Below, piece after piece: positions 1 through 7,341 of a stretch of DNA of 11,267 bases. Source of the stretch: an uncultured Saprospiraceae bacterium (GTDB lineage: Bacteria > Bacteroidota > Bacteroidia > Chitinophagales > Saprospiraceae); NCBI GenBank assembly GCA_937973565.1, contig CALJKQ010000144.1, forward strand, positions 1 to 11,267, given 5' to 3'. Within the stretch, counting starts at the first letter, position 1, and each line of letters opens with the position of its first letter. Made by a program: the position numbers and the translations under genes. The notes beneath the pieces were generated by a model. The model saw only the letters and a list, made by a program, of their open reading frames with translations. It did no database searches and was not told where the DNA came from.

Positions 1-1910
1 GTATAAAATCTTTGTCCTGAGCCGGAAACAAAGGGCAGAGCGAATTCATACAACAAATCATTTTCATAGCTGTAAATTCTGGAATTGAAACCCTCTGTCT
101 CAAACAACATATATCTGGCAGACACGGTTAGAGGTGAGCTCATAGGGTGGTATAAGATGTCACTGTACAAGGCATAACCTTTCTCATTCTGCTGATGCTG
201 GCTAAAGTAGACCATTTCAGCCCTGGCCCTGAATTCAAGGTTTCTACTGAATTGATGGTTGAGATGCAGTCTGATTTTGTTTCTTACAATGGGTTCTAGC
301 TTTTTTATCCGATGGATGGACGCCAACTCATTACCTTCTTTGGTTTCTGAGAATAACTGAAGATAGACCAAAAGTTTCCTTTTAATGCTATGCTCAATTC
401 TAATTGAAAATTCTGTACCTGATGCCAAACCGTCAACTTTGTATTTTAGCCAAAGTTGATTGAAGGAATCAAAATACCCACTCAGCTTCCATTGATGGTG
501 AGGTCTGAATTCCAGGCCCCAAAATATACCGCTTTCTGCCTGAGCAACACTGGATTCGCCAAAAGCATTGCAGGAAAGGCAAGTATAAGATTTGCCATAC
601 TTCCTGATTGACAGGGAAAAATCAAGTTTTTTATCTAACGCCAGTAGCAACCCATGAAGTTGGGCCATTGATCCCTTATTATTTACGGCAATTTCGCCGA
701 ATACATTCAGATTTTTAAACCGATAACCATAGTCCATACTGGTATTAGAGGTCATGGTTCCATTCAATTGAAAGGTTTCGTAGGTTTGATCTCCGCGCGA
801 AACAGGATAATTAAATTGATGAGCAAGATGGTTGATGTGGCAATTAAAATTCTTTCTGCGGTATCCCAGACTTCCTCCCCAGTTCTGCTGGCGGACCGTA
901 CCTTTATTTTTTATCTCAGCATCTGATCGGTGATAGCCTGTGGATTGAAATGAGGTGATTTCGAATAAATCAATATCATTCGGATTTTGCGCGATAATGC
1001 CATCTGTTTTTTTGGATGAATAAAAACTGTGCAGCGTCCAATTTGAAGATAAATGAATGCTGCCCGCCATTCCTCTGAAATATAAACTCTCATTGATCGA
1101 GGTATAAGGCCTGAATGTCTCTCCGGTTTTTTTGATGTTCATTACCATGGTTGATTTGCCGGCACCAAAGCCATTGTGAATCAGCAATCCTTGCCCCATA
1201 CTTACACTGTAATCACCCAGGATAAGATTTTCTATGTATTTCAACTTTTTCCATTGAAGATATGCAGTGAAAAAGTCAATACCTTTTGTTTTTTGATTCC
1301 AAGCAAATTTTTCTCCGGCGTCGTTTTCTCCGTTAAATCCAATTTTAAAGTGTTTTCCGGTTTCATATTTATACCGCACAGAAAGATAATGGCGAAAGCC
1401 CAAAAATCGATTGTCTAAATGGGCTGAGTCTATTGAAAAACCCTTGATATTTTCAAGGATTCTTTTGGTTTTAACATACAATGTATGTTTTCCTCCTGAA
1501 AATATTTGGGTTAAAATTGCCTTGGATGCGTTTGCGGATGGTATCCACACATAAGGAAGCATCATTTGAATTTCTTCTGTTTTTAAAGATGCAATAGACT
1601 GAAGTTCTTCCAGGCATAAGTAACGTCCATATAGTGATTTGTGAATTAATATATCCTTGATTTGATTTTCAGTCAAAAAGAACAACAACTTCAAGTCATC
1701 TTCACCGGCAGCATTCAAATCAATGGGATGGTCCTTTAATTGCTCCAGATTTTCGAGTTGCAGGGCAAAATCAATTTCGTCATTTTGGTTCGTCTCTAAC
1801 CATGACTGCAGCATAATATCAGCCTGGGAGGGTTGTGCATTCATATAGAGAGTGCAAAGAATAATAACTGCAACCCCCAACCCCAACTTTAAGAAGGATG
1901 GAAACTTCAT
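1..1910 (-). CDS. Helix-hairpin-helix protein with predicted outer-membrane beta-barrel, C-terminus outside the window
   Basis: The frame is open from the ATG at 1910 to the left edge: 636 codons, no stop, so the 3' end is missing. Residues 1-25 look like a signal peptide (basic start, hydrophobic core about 8-22, then NAQ). Residues 61-106 form a ComEA-like helix-hairpin-helix unit, with HPIDLNAAGEDDL followed by YGRYLCLEELQSI, as in the N-terminal repeats of large Bacteroidota proteins. From about residue 140 the chain alternates polar and aromatic residues like an outer-membrane barrel. It contains stretches I associate with this family: LGDYSVSMGQGL (230-241), RPYTSINE (267-274) and NAFGESS (448-454). 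It lies 38 bp after the maf stop and is probably the last operon gene seen. The molecular function is not known to me. DNA binding is not implied, since the protein is predicted to be exported. Family assignment is fairly firm; the barrel is inferred. Confidence 0.82.
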   Translation of the reverse strand, partial: MKFPSFLKLGLGVAVIILCTLYMNAQPSQADIMLQSWLETNQNDEIDFALQLENLEQLKDHPIDLNAAGEDDLKLLFFLTENQIKDILIHKSLYGRYLCLEELQSIASLKTEEIQMMLPYVWIPSANASKAILTQIFSGGKHTLYVKTKRILENIKGFSIDSAHLDNRFLGFRHYLSVRYKYETGKHFKIGFNGENDAGEKFAWNQKTKGIDFFTAYLQWKKLKYIENLILGDYSVSMGQGLLIHNGFGAGKSTMVMNIKKTGETFRPYTSINESLYFRGMAGSIHLSSNWTLHSFYSSKKTDGIIAQNPNDIDLFEITSFQSTGYHRSDAEIKNKGTVRQQNWGGSLGYRRKNFNCHINHLAHQFNYPVSRGDQTYETFQLNGTMTSNTSMDYGYRFKNLNVFGEIAVNNKGSMAQLHGLLLALDKKLDFSLSIRKYGKSYTCLSCNAFGESSVAQAESGIFWGLEFRPHHQWKLSGYFDSFNQLWLKYKVDGLASGTEFSIRIEHSIKRKLLVYLQLFSETKEGNELASIHRIKKLEPIVRNKIRLHLNHQFSRNLEFRARAEMVYFSQHQQNEKGYALYSDILYHPMSSPLTVSARYMLFETEGFNSRIYSYENDLLYEFALPFVSGSGQRFY

Positions 1911-1948
1911 AATTCATAGCGTTTAGAATTATGCAAGTTATATGAAAA

Positions 1949-2530
1949 TCAGATATGGCGCCAGTTTTTTATTTCCTTGTACAGTCTGGCCATGGGCAAA
2001 CCCATTATATTGGAAAAGGTACCGTCTATCCATTCGACTTTGCAAAGACCAATCCAATCCTGAATGCCGTAAGCTCCTGCCTTATCAAATGGTTTGCAGG
2101 TTTCCAGATAATAGTGAATTTCCTCAAGTTTCAGTGGTGCAAACCGAATGTCTGATCTTTCAGTAAATGAAGTTTTGTAATTTCGATCGGCTATGCACAC
2201 TCCTGTATATACCTGATGGACATTCCCTGAAAGTTTTGAAAGTATGTCAACAGCGTGTTCAAATGACTCCGGTTTACCATAGACAACACCCTCCAGTACA
2301 ACAATAGAATCAGCAGTGATAACAATTGCTTCATCGGTGCAAAGAGGAAGACAGGGTTGTGCTTTTTTAATGGCTAAATATTCTGCTATCTCGTCCACCT
2401 TTAGTGTGTCTGGATAATCTTCTTCGACATCAAAACTTACCACTTCCACCTGAAAGCCAGCTTGTTCCAGGATGGCTTTACGTCTTGGCGACTTTGAACC
2501 AAGAATTATTTTTCTATTTAATATTTCCAT
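1949..2530 (-). CDS. maf: Maf family nucleoside triphosphate pyrophosphatase (dTTPase/UTPase, YhdE-like)
   Basis: Full-length Maf protein of 193 residues, the usual size. Maf enzymes cleave non-canonical or pyrimidine NTPs to NMP and pyrophosphate in the cytoplasm, and have been linked to septum formation and nucleotide-pool cleaning. Visible motifs are GSKSPRR (11-17), the basic pair K55-K56, ITADS with the presumed catalytic Asp74, GKP (85-87), HQVYTG (105-110), DKAGAYGIQ (149-157) and GTFSNIMGLP (170-179). R16, R17, K56, D74, K86 and Q157 align at one constant offset with the active-site residues I recall for E. coli YhdE. This favours the dTTP/UTP-type subfamily over the 7-methyl-GTP (YceF) type. 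The ATG at 2530 lies inside the 3' end of the prenyltransferase gene, a 17-bp overlap in another frame, so translational coupling is likely. Substrate preference is inferred. Confidence 0.95.
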   Translation of the reverse strand: MEILNRKIILGSKSPRRKAILEQAGFQVEVVSFDVEEDYPDTLKVDEIAEYLAIKKAQPCLPLCTDEAIVITADSIVVLEGVVYGKPESFEHAVDILSKLSGNVHQVYTGVCIADRNYKTSFTERSDIRFAPLKLEEIHYYLETCKPFDKAGAYGIQDWIGLCKVEWIDGTFSNIMGLPMARLYKEIKNWRHI

Positions 2531-3428
2531 AAAGTGTAATAATTGGACTGAACAACATTAAATAAATCAAACCCAGCATCATAATTAATTTTAAACCGGA
2601 AGCACCTTTGTGAAAATCTACGGCATCCCGGGATTTTTGAATTTGTGTTGCCACTTTTACCAGAGGAGCAACTACAAACACCAGAGCAAATATTTTTTGA
2701 TGAAATGTATGTGGGATAGTATAAACAAAAAATACCACACTCAGAATGCAGACGGCAACGGCTATGAAGCAACAAATCTTGACAAAAGGAATTCCTTTTC
2801 TAATGGGCATGGATGCTGAATGCAACAGTCGGTCTCCTTCCATATCTTCCATGTCTTTGACCCATTCCCTTATGATATTTACTAAAAATGAAAACCAGGA
2901 GAAGCCAAGAAAGAGGCTCAATACTTTGAAATTTTCCGGTTGGAATAAAACCTTTCTCTCCGCAATAATCAGGATCACACAAACAAAGGATGTCATCATT
3001 GCTACAATCATGTTTCCTGCTAATCCGGATCTTTTTAATGTGTTGGCATACAGCCACAAAGCTGTACAGGCCAGTGGATAAAGAGATATGAGAGGGAGAT
3101 TGTCGGTTTGCCAGCCTAGATAAATGGCTATAATAAAGCCGGTGATTAGTAAAGTAAAATAATAGGTCCAGGCGTTGGAGTATGAAATCTTGACACCGAC
3201 CCATGTTTTATCAGGCTTATTAACAATATCCGCAGTGTGATCGTAAATATCGTTTATCAGGTAGCCGGCTGCTGCAATGATAACTGTACATAAAACCAAA
3301 AGCCAAAATTCATTAAATGACAGAACGGCTTGTTTGACAGAAGGTGTGTAAATGAGGTAAAACAAAATAGCCTGGGTAAAAGCTACTATAAACAAATTAA
3401 GAGGTCTTAAAACCTTTAGATGTGCCAT
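2514..3428 (-). CDS. UbiA-family prenyltransferase (geranylgeranylglycerol-phosphate geranylgeranyltransferase-like)
   Basis: Polytopic membrane protein of 304 residues with about eight or nine hydrophobic segments, the normal UbiA length. Members transfer an isoprenyl group from a diphosphate onto an acceptor at the cytoplasmic membrane. Both Mg-diphosphate motifs are present: NDIYDHTAD (59-67) and, in the second half, REWVKDMEDMEGD (187-199) with D192, D195 and D199. Between them, LKRSGLAGN (131-139) matches the substrate loop region. The Bacteroidota relatives are usually labelled geranylgeranylglycerol-phosphate geranylgeranyltransferase by homology, which would make an archaeal-type ether lipid. 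A quinone or other acceptor is equally possible from sequence alone. The gene starts 16 bp after the aminopeptidase stop and overlaps maf by 17 bp. Family is certain; acceptor is not. Confidence 0.9.
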   Translation of the reverse strand: MAHLKVLRPLNLFIVAFTQAILFYLIYTPSVKQAVLSFNEFWLLVLCTVIIAAAGYLINDIYDHTADIVNKPDKTWVGVKISYSNAWTYYFTLLITGFIIAIYLGWQTDNLPLISLYPLACTALWLYANTLKRSGLAGNMIVAMMTSFVCVILIIAERKVLFQPENFKVLSLFLGFSWFSFLVNIIREWVKDMEDMEGDRLLHSASMPIRKGIPFVKICCFIAVAVCILSVVFFVYTIPHTFHQKIFALVFVVAPLVKVATQIQKSRDAVDFHKGASGLKLIMMLGLIYLMLFSPIITLYGNIK

Positions 3429-3444
3429 TACATTTCTTGCCTGT

Positions 3445-4869
3445 TTAATTGCATTTACTCATCATCCAATGTATCAACAGTCTCACACCATAACCGGTAG
3501 CTGTGCGGGTTTTGTAAAATTCGGAATCGGTAAAACTGACACCCGCAATATCCAAATGCACCCAGGAGGTGTGATCTTCTGTAAAGGCCTCCAGGAATTT
3601 AGCCGCTGTGATAGCACCGGCAACGGGAAGACTACTGAGATTTTTAATGTCTGCAATGTCACTTGCCATCAAAGGCTTATAATCATCCCATAGCGGCAAT
3701 CTCCATACTTTTTCTCCTGATTGTAACCCGGATTGATATATTTCATCTGCAAGTCGGTCATTGTTGGTAAACATGCCTGCAGCGCTGTATCCAAGGGTTG
3801 CAATACAGCTCCCTGTTAAAGTAGCAAGATCCACAATGTACTCCGGCTTGTGGTTTTTTTGCATGTAGGCGAGCCCGTCTGCCAAAACAAGCCTTCCCTC
3901 TGCGTCGGTATCAATGATTTCAATTGATTTTCCACTGTAACTGCTGATTACGTCTCCCGGCTTATAGGCTTTGGAGCCAATTGCGTTTTCGGCTGCAGGG
4001 ATAATGCCAATCAGATGGAAGGGTAGCGCCAATCTTGCAGCCGCCTCCATAGTGCCAAGCACAGCGGCAGCTCCACCCATATCGCTCTTCATGTAGTGCA
4101 TATTGTTGGAGCTTTTCAGAGAAATTCCACCGGTGTCAAAAGTTATACCTTTACCGACCAAACCAATTTTACCTTGTATTTTTTTCGCCGGCTTGTACTC
4201 CAGAATGATGAACGCCGGTGGGCGTTCACTGCCTTTTCCTACCTCATAAAGTGCATTTAAACCGGCCTTAACAAGCGCATTTCCTTCAATAACTTTCACA
4301 TTCAGGCCCATGCTCTTGCCCATGGTTTTAGCAAATTTTGCCAAATATGCCGGGTCCTTAATATTGGAAGGTAAGTTGACCAAATCCATAGCGGTTTGTG
4401 TGCCATGGAATACAGCTTGCGCAGTATGAAAAATGGATTTGGCAAATTTTTGAGGGGCAAATATTTCTATTGATCTATGGATAGCACCATTTCCATTTTT
4501 TTTGTAGTGTTTTAATGAGTAACCCGCCATAAGAATACCCGTTATACAATGCTTGAGCTGGTCTTCATTAAATTGTTCGGCATTGACTACGATTTTATCA
4601 GATATCCTGTTTATTTGGTGTAGGAGCTTTCTGAATGGAGCAACCAATTGCTCAGCACCGTTTCTTTTCCCAAGTCCAAGCAGCCATCTTCTTTTACCGG
4701 AGGATGCATGTTGGATAGAATAAATTTCTCCGCTTTCCGCCTTAAATTCTTCGGGTCTTGTAAAGCCTGTTATGGATTTGTAATCTATTGTGTCAATATC
4801 ACTTTCAAATACGGGTAAAATGATGTGATGCTGGATTGACAGCTTGTGTGTCAGATTAATTTTTTGCAT
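3445..4869 (-). CDS. pepA: M17 family leucyl aminopeptidase
   Basis: Cytosolic dizinc (or Mn) aminopeptidase that removes N-terminal residues from peptides, normally as a hexamer; 474 residues. The N-terminal 160 residues are divergent, as is usual. The catalytic domain is complete: VGKGITFDTGG (238-248) with metal ligands K240 and D245, catalytic K252, MKSDMGGAAA (260-269) with D263, and DTDAEGRL (320-327) with D322, E324 and catalytic R326. All are spaced exactly as in bovine lens aminopeptidase. The first residue of the NTDAEGRL signature is Asp here instead of Asn. I chose the ATG at 4869, 5 bp after the esterase stop. The frame extends upstream only to a TTG at 4893 inside the esterase gene, and those eight residues carry no family features. 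It sits second in a five-gene minus-strand cluster. Confidence 0.95.
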   Translation of the reverse strand: MQKINLTHKLSIQHHIILPVFESDIDTIDYKSITGFTRPEEFKAESGEIYSIQHASSGKRRWLLGLGKRNGAEQLVAPFRKLLHQINRISDKIVVNAEQFNEDQLKHCITGILMAGYSLKHYKKNGNGAIHRSIEIFAPQKFAKSIFHTAQAVFHGTQTAMDLVNLPSNIKDPAYLAKFAKTMGKSMGLNVKVIEGNALVKAGLNALYEVGKGSERPPAFIILEYKPAKKIQGKIGLVGKGITFDTGGISLKSSNNMHYMKSDMGGAAAVLGTMEAAARLALPFHLIGIIPAAENAIGSKAYKPGDVISSYSGKSIEIIDTDAEGRLVLADGLAYMQKNHKPEYIVDLATLTGSCIATLGYSAAGMFTNNDRLADEIYQSGLQSGEKVWRLPLWDDYKPLMASDIADIKNLSSLPVAGAITAAKFLEAFTEDHTSWVHLDIAGVSFTDSEFYKTRTATGYGVRLLIHWMMSKCN

Positions 4870-4874
4870 TTGTT

Positions 4875-5645
4875 CTATTTTGAATATAACCAACTCAAGG
4901 CTTTTGGAAATTCCTGTCCCCAGAAATACTCCTGATGTGTGCCTTCAGGGTTATGACTTTCCATGATTTCTATACGGCCGGTTTTTTGTTCTCTGTTTTT
5001 TAATATGGATCCTAAAAAATCCATCGATGGCTTTAGCGAATGACTCTCTTGTCCCCCGGAGTATAAATATACTTTTGTAAATCCAATGGGAGTGAATTGG
5101 GTAGCTTGCTTGAACACCTGCTCTGATATCCAAATGCTCGGACTAAATATCATCATGTTTCCAAAAACATGGTTGTGATGAAAACCTGCATATAGACTGA
5201 TCAGACCTCCCATGCTGCTGCCGCCAATACCAGTAAACTCTCTGCCGGATTTGACCCTAAAGTTTTTATCAACATGAGGTTTCAGATCTTCCATCATAAA
5301 CTGCAGATACTGTTCACCCTTTTTTTCTGTAAATTTGGGATTGTCGTAAGGCAAATATTCAGCAATTCGCTCTTTGCCGCCATGGTCAATGGCAATGATA
5401 ATCACTTCTATGCCTTTTTCTGCCAGGGCAGCCAATTGCTTGTCAACGCCCCAATTTCCAAATGGAGCATGGTCATCAAACAAATTCTGCCCATCGTGCA
5501 AATACAAAACCGGATATGATTTTCCGTTTGTATGGTAATCGAAAGGTAGCAAAGCAGCCACCCTCCTTCGCCTGTTCAGGTGTGGAATCAGGTAGTCCTC
5601 ATCTATGATAGAAATGATGGGCTTCTTTAAACTGGTTGGGTTCAT
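4875..5645 (-). CDS. Esterase D family alpha/beta-hydrolase
   Basis: Serine hydrolase of 256 residues belonging to the putative esterase (Esterase D / Fes-like) group. Visible are the oxyanion-region LYLHDGQNLFDD (47-58), common in this group, and the nucleophile elbow GGSSMGG (141-147) with Ser144 as nucleophile. A probable acid lies near YSGGQES (195-201; Glu200 is one candidate), and the probable catalytic His237 is in GTHQEYFW. There is no signal peptide or membrane segment, so the enzyme should be cytosolic. The substrate cannot be told from sequence; carbohydrate esters, S-formylglutathione-like thioesters and siderophore esters are all known in the family. It is the first gene of the minus-strand cluster, with the aminopeptidase ATG 5 bp after its stop. 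Its own ATG at 5645 has a TAnnTTTG-like element only a few bases upstream. Confidence 0.88.
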   Translation of the reverse strand: MNPTSLKKPIISIIDEDYLIPHLNRRRRVAALLPFDYHTNGKSYPVLYLHDGQNLFDDHAPFGNWGVDKQLAALAEKGIEVIIIAIDHGGKERIAEYLPYDNPKFTEKKGEQYLQFMMEDLKPHVDKNFRVKSGREFTGIGGSSMGGLISLYAGFHHNHVFGNMMIFSPSIWISEQVFKQATQFTPIGFTKVYLYSGGQESHSLKPSMDFLGSILKNREQKTGRIEIMESHNPEGTHQEYFWGQEFPKALSWLYSK

Positions 5646-5649
5646 ATAT

Positions 5650-5657
5650 CAAAGATA
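5650..5657 (-). promoter_or_regulatory. Candidate Bacteroidota -7 element for the minus-strand operon
   Basis: On the minus strand this reads TATCTTTG, an exact match to TAnnTTTG, the -7 element of the Bacteroidota primary sigma factor. It ends 4 bases before the esterase ATG, so transcription from it would begin at or next to the start codon and give a leaderless or nearly leaderless mRNA. No convincing -33 TTG is seen about 20 bases further upstream, so the match could be chance in AT-rich DNA. Confidence 0.3.
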
Positions 5658-5835
5658 ACAATATTGTATTTTTAATGTTAATCCTCTTATGCTTTTGCGT
5701 GGATTATTGCAAAAAAATAGGCAAAATAAATGCCTTGTGATAGGCTTAATCTTTTGAAAACCAGATAAATGAATCATTTTTTTCATTTAAGTGTTATTTA
5801 GGAGCTTGTTAACACCCCGTGTGCATTCCATTCGC

Positions 5836-5843
5836 TATTTTTG
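5836..5843 (+). promoter_or_regulatory. Candidate -7 promoter element for the BT_3928-like gene
   Basis: TATTTTTG matches TAnnTTTG exactly and ends 19 bases before the ATG at 5863, leaving room for a short leader. The -33 region is weak: a TTG at 5806-5808 is too far away. If real, the element supports translation from 5863 and not from the in-frame GTG at 5791, which would lie upstream of the transcription start. Confidence 0.45.
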
Positions 5844-5862
5844 CATCATAAAAAATACTAAT

Positions 5863-7335
5863 ATGAACATATACAACTTGGTTTTAAATATTGGTGGAGT
5901 GGCTGCAGTACTGTCGTTGCTGATCATCTTTGTATTGAAGTTGCATAAATCTTATATAGTGACTTATTTACAGTCATTTTGTGGCGTATTATTTGTTTTC
6001 TCCGGCTGGGTAAAGGCCATTGATCCAATGGGTACTGCTTTTAAGATGGAGCAATATTTTGGTGAATTTGAATCCGCTTTTTCTGAAACCTGGATGTCGT
6101 TTATTTCTCCTTTGTTTCCTGCCTTGTCCAGTATTTCCATATGGTTTTCGGTAGCCATGATTGTTTTTGAGATAGTACTGGGCATTGCGCTCTTCATTGG
6201 CTATAAACCCAAACTCTCAGCATGGTTGTTTTTTGCGCTGGTTTTGTTTTTTACCATATTGACAGGATTTACGTATCTCACAGGCTATGTGCCGGGAGGA
6301 GTCAAATTTTTTGATTTTGGGAACTGGGGAGCTTACAAAGCTTCGAATATGAAAGTAACGGATTGTGGATGTTTTGGTGATTTTATTAAGTTGGAACCCA
6401 AAATTTCATTTTTCAAAGATATTGCTTTGTTGTTTCCTTCAGTGTATTTTGTCTTAAGGCATAATCAAATGCACACGTTTTTAAATTCCAGTAAATCAGG
6501 CCTGGTTGTTTTTGGCTCAACAGCAGTACTTATTGTTTATTGTCTTTATAATTTCATATGGAATGAACCACATATCGATTTCAGACCATTTAAAAATGGT
6601 GCCAACATTGCAGAAATCAGGGCTAAAGAAGATCAGGCTCAGGCGCAGGTTAAAATCACTGCGTTCTCCATTAAAGATAAAACCTCCGGTCAGGTTTTTG
6701 AAGTAGCTTATAATGATTATATGAACAATGCTGAAAAATATGCTGATAAAAATAAATACGAGGTACTGGAGCAGATAAAAACAGAACCTTCTATCCCTCG
6801 AACAAAAGTATCTGAATTTGAAATAACAAATTTTGACGGTGAAGATTTTACAGATAAGTACCTGGCAAATGATAAGTACCATTTTATGGTTATATCCCCC
6901 AAGGTTAAATTTTCTACCGCTTCTGTAAAAGCCATGATTCAGGATTCTGTATTTATGATGGACAGCACAGATATTCAAAAACCGGTTCGTAAATTTTTAA
7001 AAACAATCAACAAAGAAGTTTCAAAAACAGACTTTGTATGGCCATCTTCATTTATCAGCGATCTGAAATCTATGAAGCCTATTTTGGATAATGCTACTGC
7101 AAAGGGGTATGAAGCTTCGGTTGTAATAGGAGGAATCTCAAAAGAAGCAGCCGAAGACCTTGCTGCAGAGACTGGAATAAAAGCAGAATACCTTACAGCA
7201 GACGATATTTTGTTAAAGACCATCATCAGGTCCAACCCGGGTTTGGTACTTTGGAAAAATGGTGTGATTTTGCAAAAATGGCATAAACGCCAGCTTCCCG
7301 GTTTTGCTGAAATTGAATCTTCATTTATAAAATAG
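5863..7335 (+). CDS. BT_3928-like DoxX/MauE family membrane protein with C-terminal thioredoxin-fold-like region
   Basis: Protein of 490 residues. The N-terminal half has about six hydrophobic segments (roughly 8-27, 34-50, 93-113, 117-140, 185-199, 212-232) and resembles the DoxX/MauE fold. The stretch TGYVPGGVKFFDFGNWG (140-156) followed by DCGCFGD (167-173, C168 and C170) is the hallmark I associate with the Bacteroidota BT_3928 family, and suggests redox or disulfide chemistry at the membrane. Residues 235-330 are a polar, Lys/Glu-rich linker. Residues 330-490 look soluble and may have a thioredoxin-like fold without a CxxC pair, ending with LWKNGVILQKWHKRQLP (463-479). Start: the frame extends to a GTG at 5791, but the ATG at 5863 fits the promoter and the membrane start better. 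The serine dehydratase gene follows after 6 bp. Biochemical role is unknown. Confidence 0.82.
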   Translation: MNIYNLVLNIGGVAAVLSLLIIFVLKLHKSYIVTYLQSFCGVLFVFSGWVKAIDPMGTAFKMEQYFGEFESAFSETWMSFISPLFPALSSISIWFSVAMIVFEIVLGIALFIGYKPKLSAWLFFALVLFFTILTGFTYLTGYVPGGVKFFDFGNWGAYKASNMKVTDCGCFGDFIKLEPKISFFKDIALLFPSVYFVLRHNQMHTFLNSSKSGLVVFGSTAVLIVYCLYNFIWNEPHIDFRPFKNGANIAEIRAKEDQAQAQVKITAFSIKDKTSGQVFEVAYNDYMNNAEKYADKNKYEVLEQIKTEPSIPRTKVSEFEITNFDGEDFTDKYLANDKYHFMVISPKVKFSTASVKAMIQDSVFMMDSTDIQKPVRKFLKTINKEVSKTDFVWPSSFISDLKSMKPILDNATAKGYEASVVIGGISKEAAEDLAAETGIKAEYLTADDILLKTIIRSNPGLVLWKNGVILQKWHKRQLPGFAEIESSFIK

Positions 7336-7341
7336 CAGGCT

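Noticed and set aside
570..581. CxxC pair (C444, C447) in the helix-hairpin-helix protein
   Set aside because: An isolated pair in a predicted exported barrel, next to the family stretch NAFGESS, with no other metal-binding or thioredoxin features.
1137..1165. P-loop-like GFGAGKST in the helix-hairpin-helix protein (residues 247-254)
   Set aside because: The spacing does not fit GxxxxGK[ST]: the first Gly of the pattern is Asn. The stretch lies in the predicted barrel, in a region conserved in this family for other reasons.
1942..2166. Short plus-strand open frames opposite maf
   Set aside because: They lie fully antisense to a well-supported Maf protein and show no family features or promoter.
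4870..4893. Upstream TTG start for the leucyl aminopeptidase
   Set aside because: The codon at 4893 is TTG, lies inside the esterase gene and adds only eight residues without family features. The ATG at 4869 sits 5 bp after the esterase stop.
5791..5862. GTG start adding 24 residues to the BT_3928-like protein
   Set aside because: A good -7 promoter element (5836-5843) lies inside this extension, and the membrane protein begins naturally at the ATG 5863.
6506..6978. Plus- and minus-strand alternative frames within the DoxX-like gene
   Set aside because: Shadows of the 5863-7335 gene; their products are low-complexity and show no domain.
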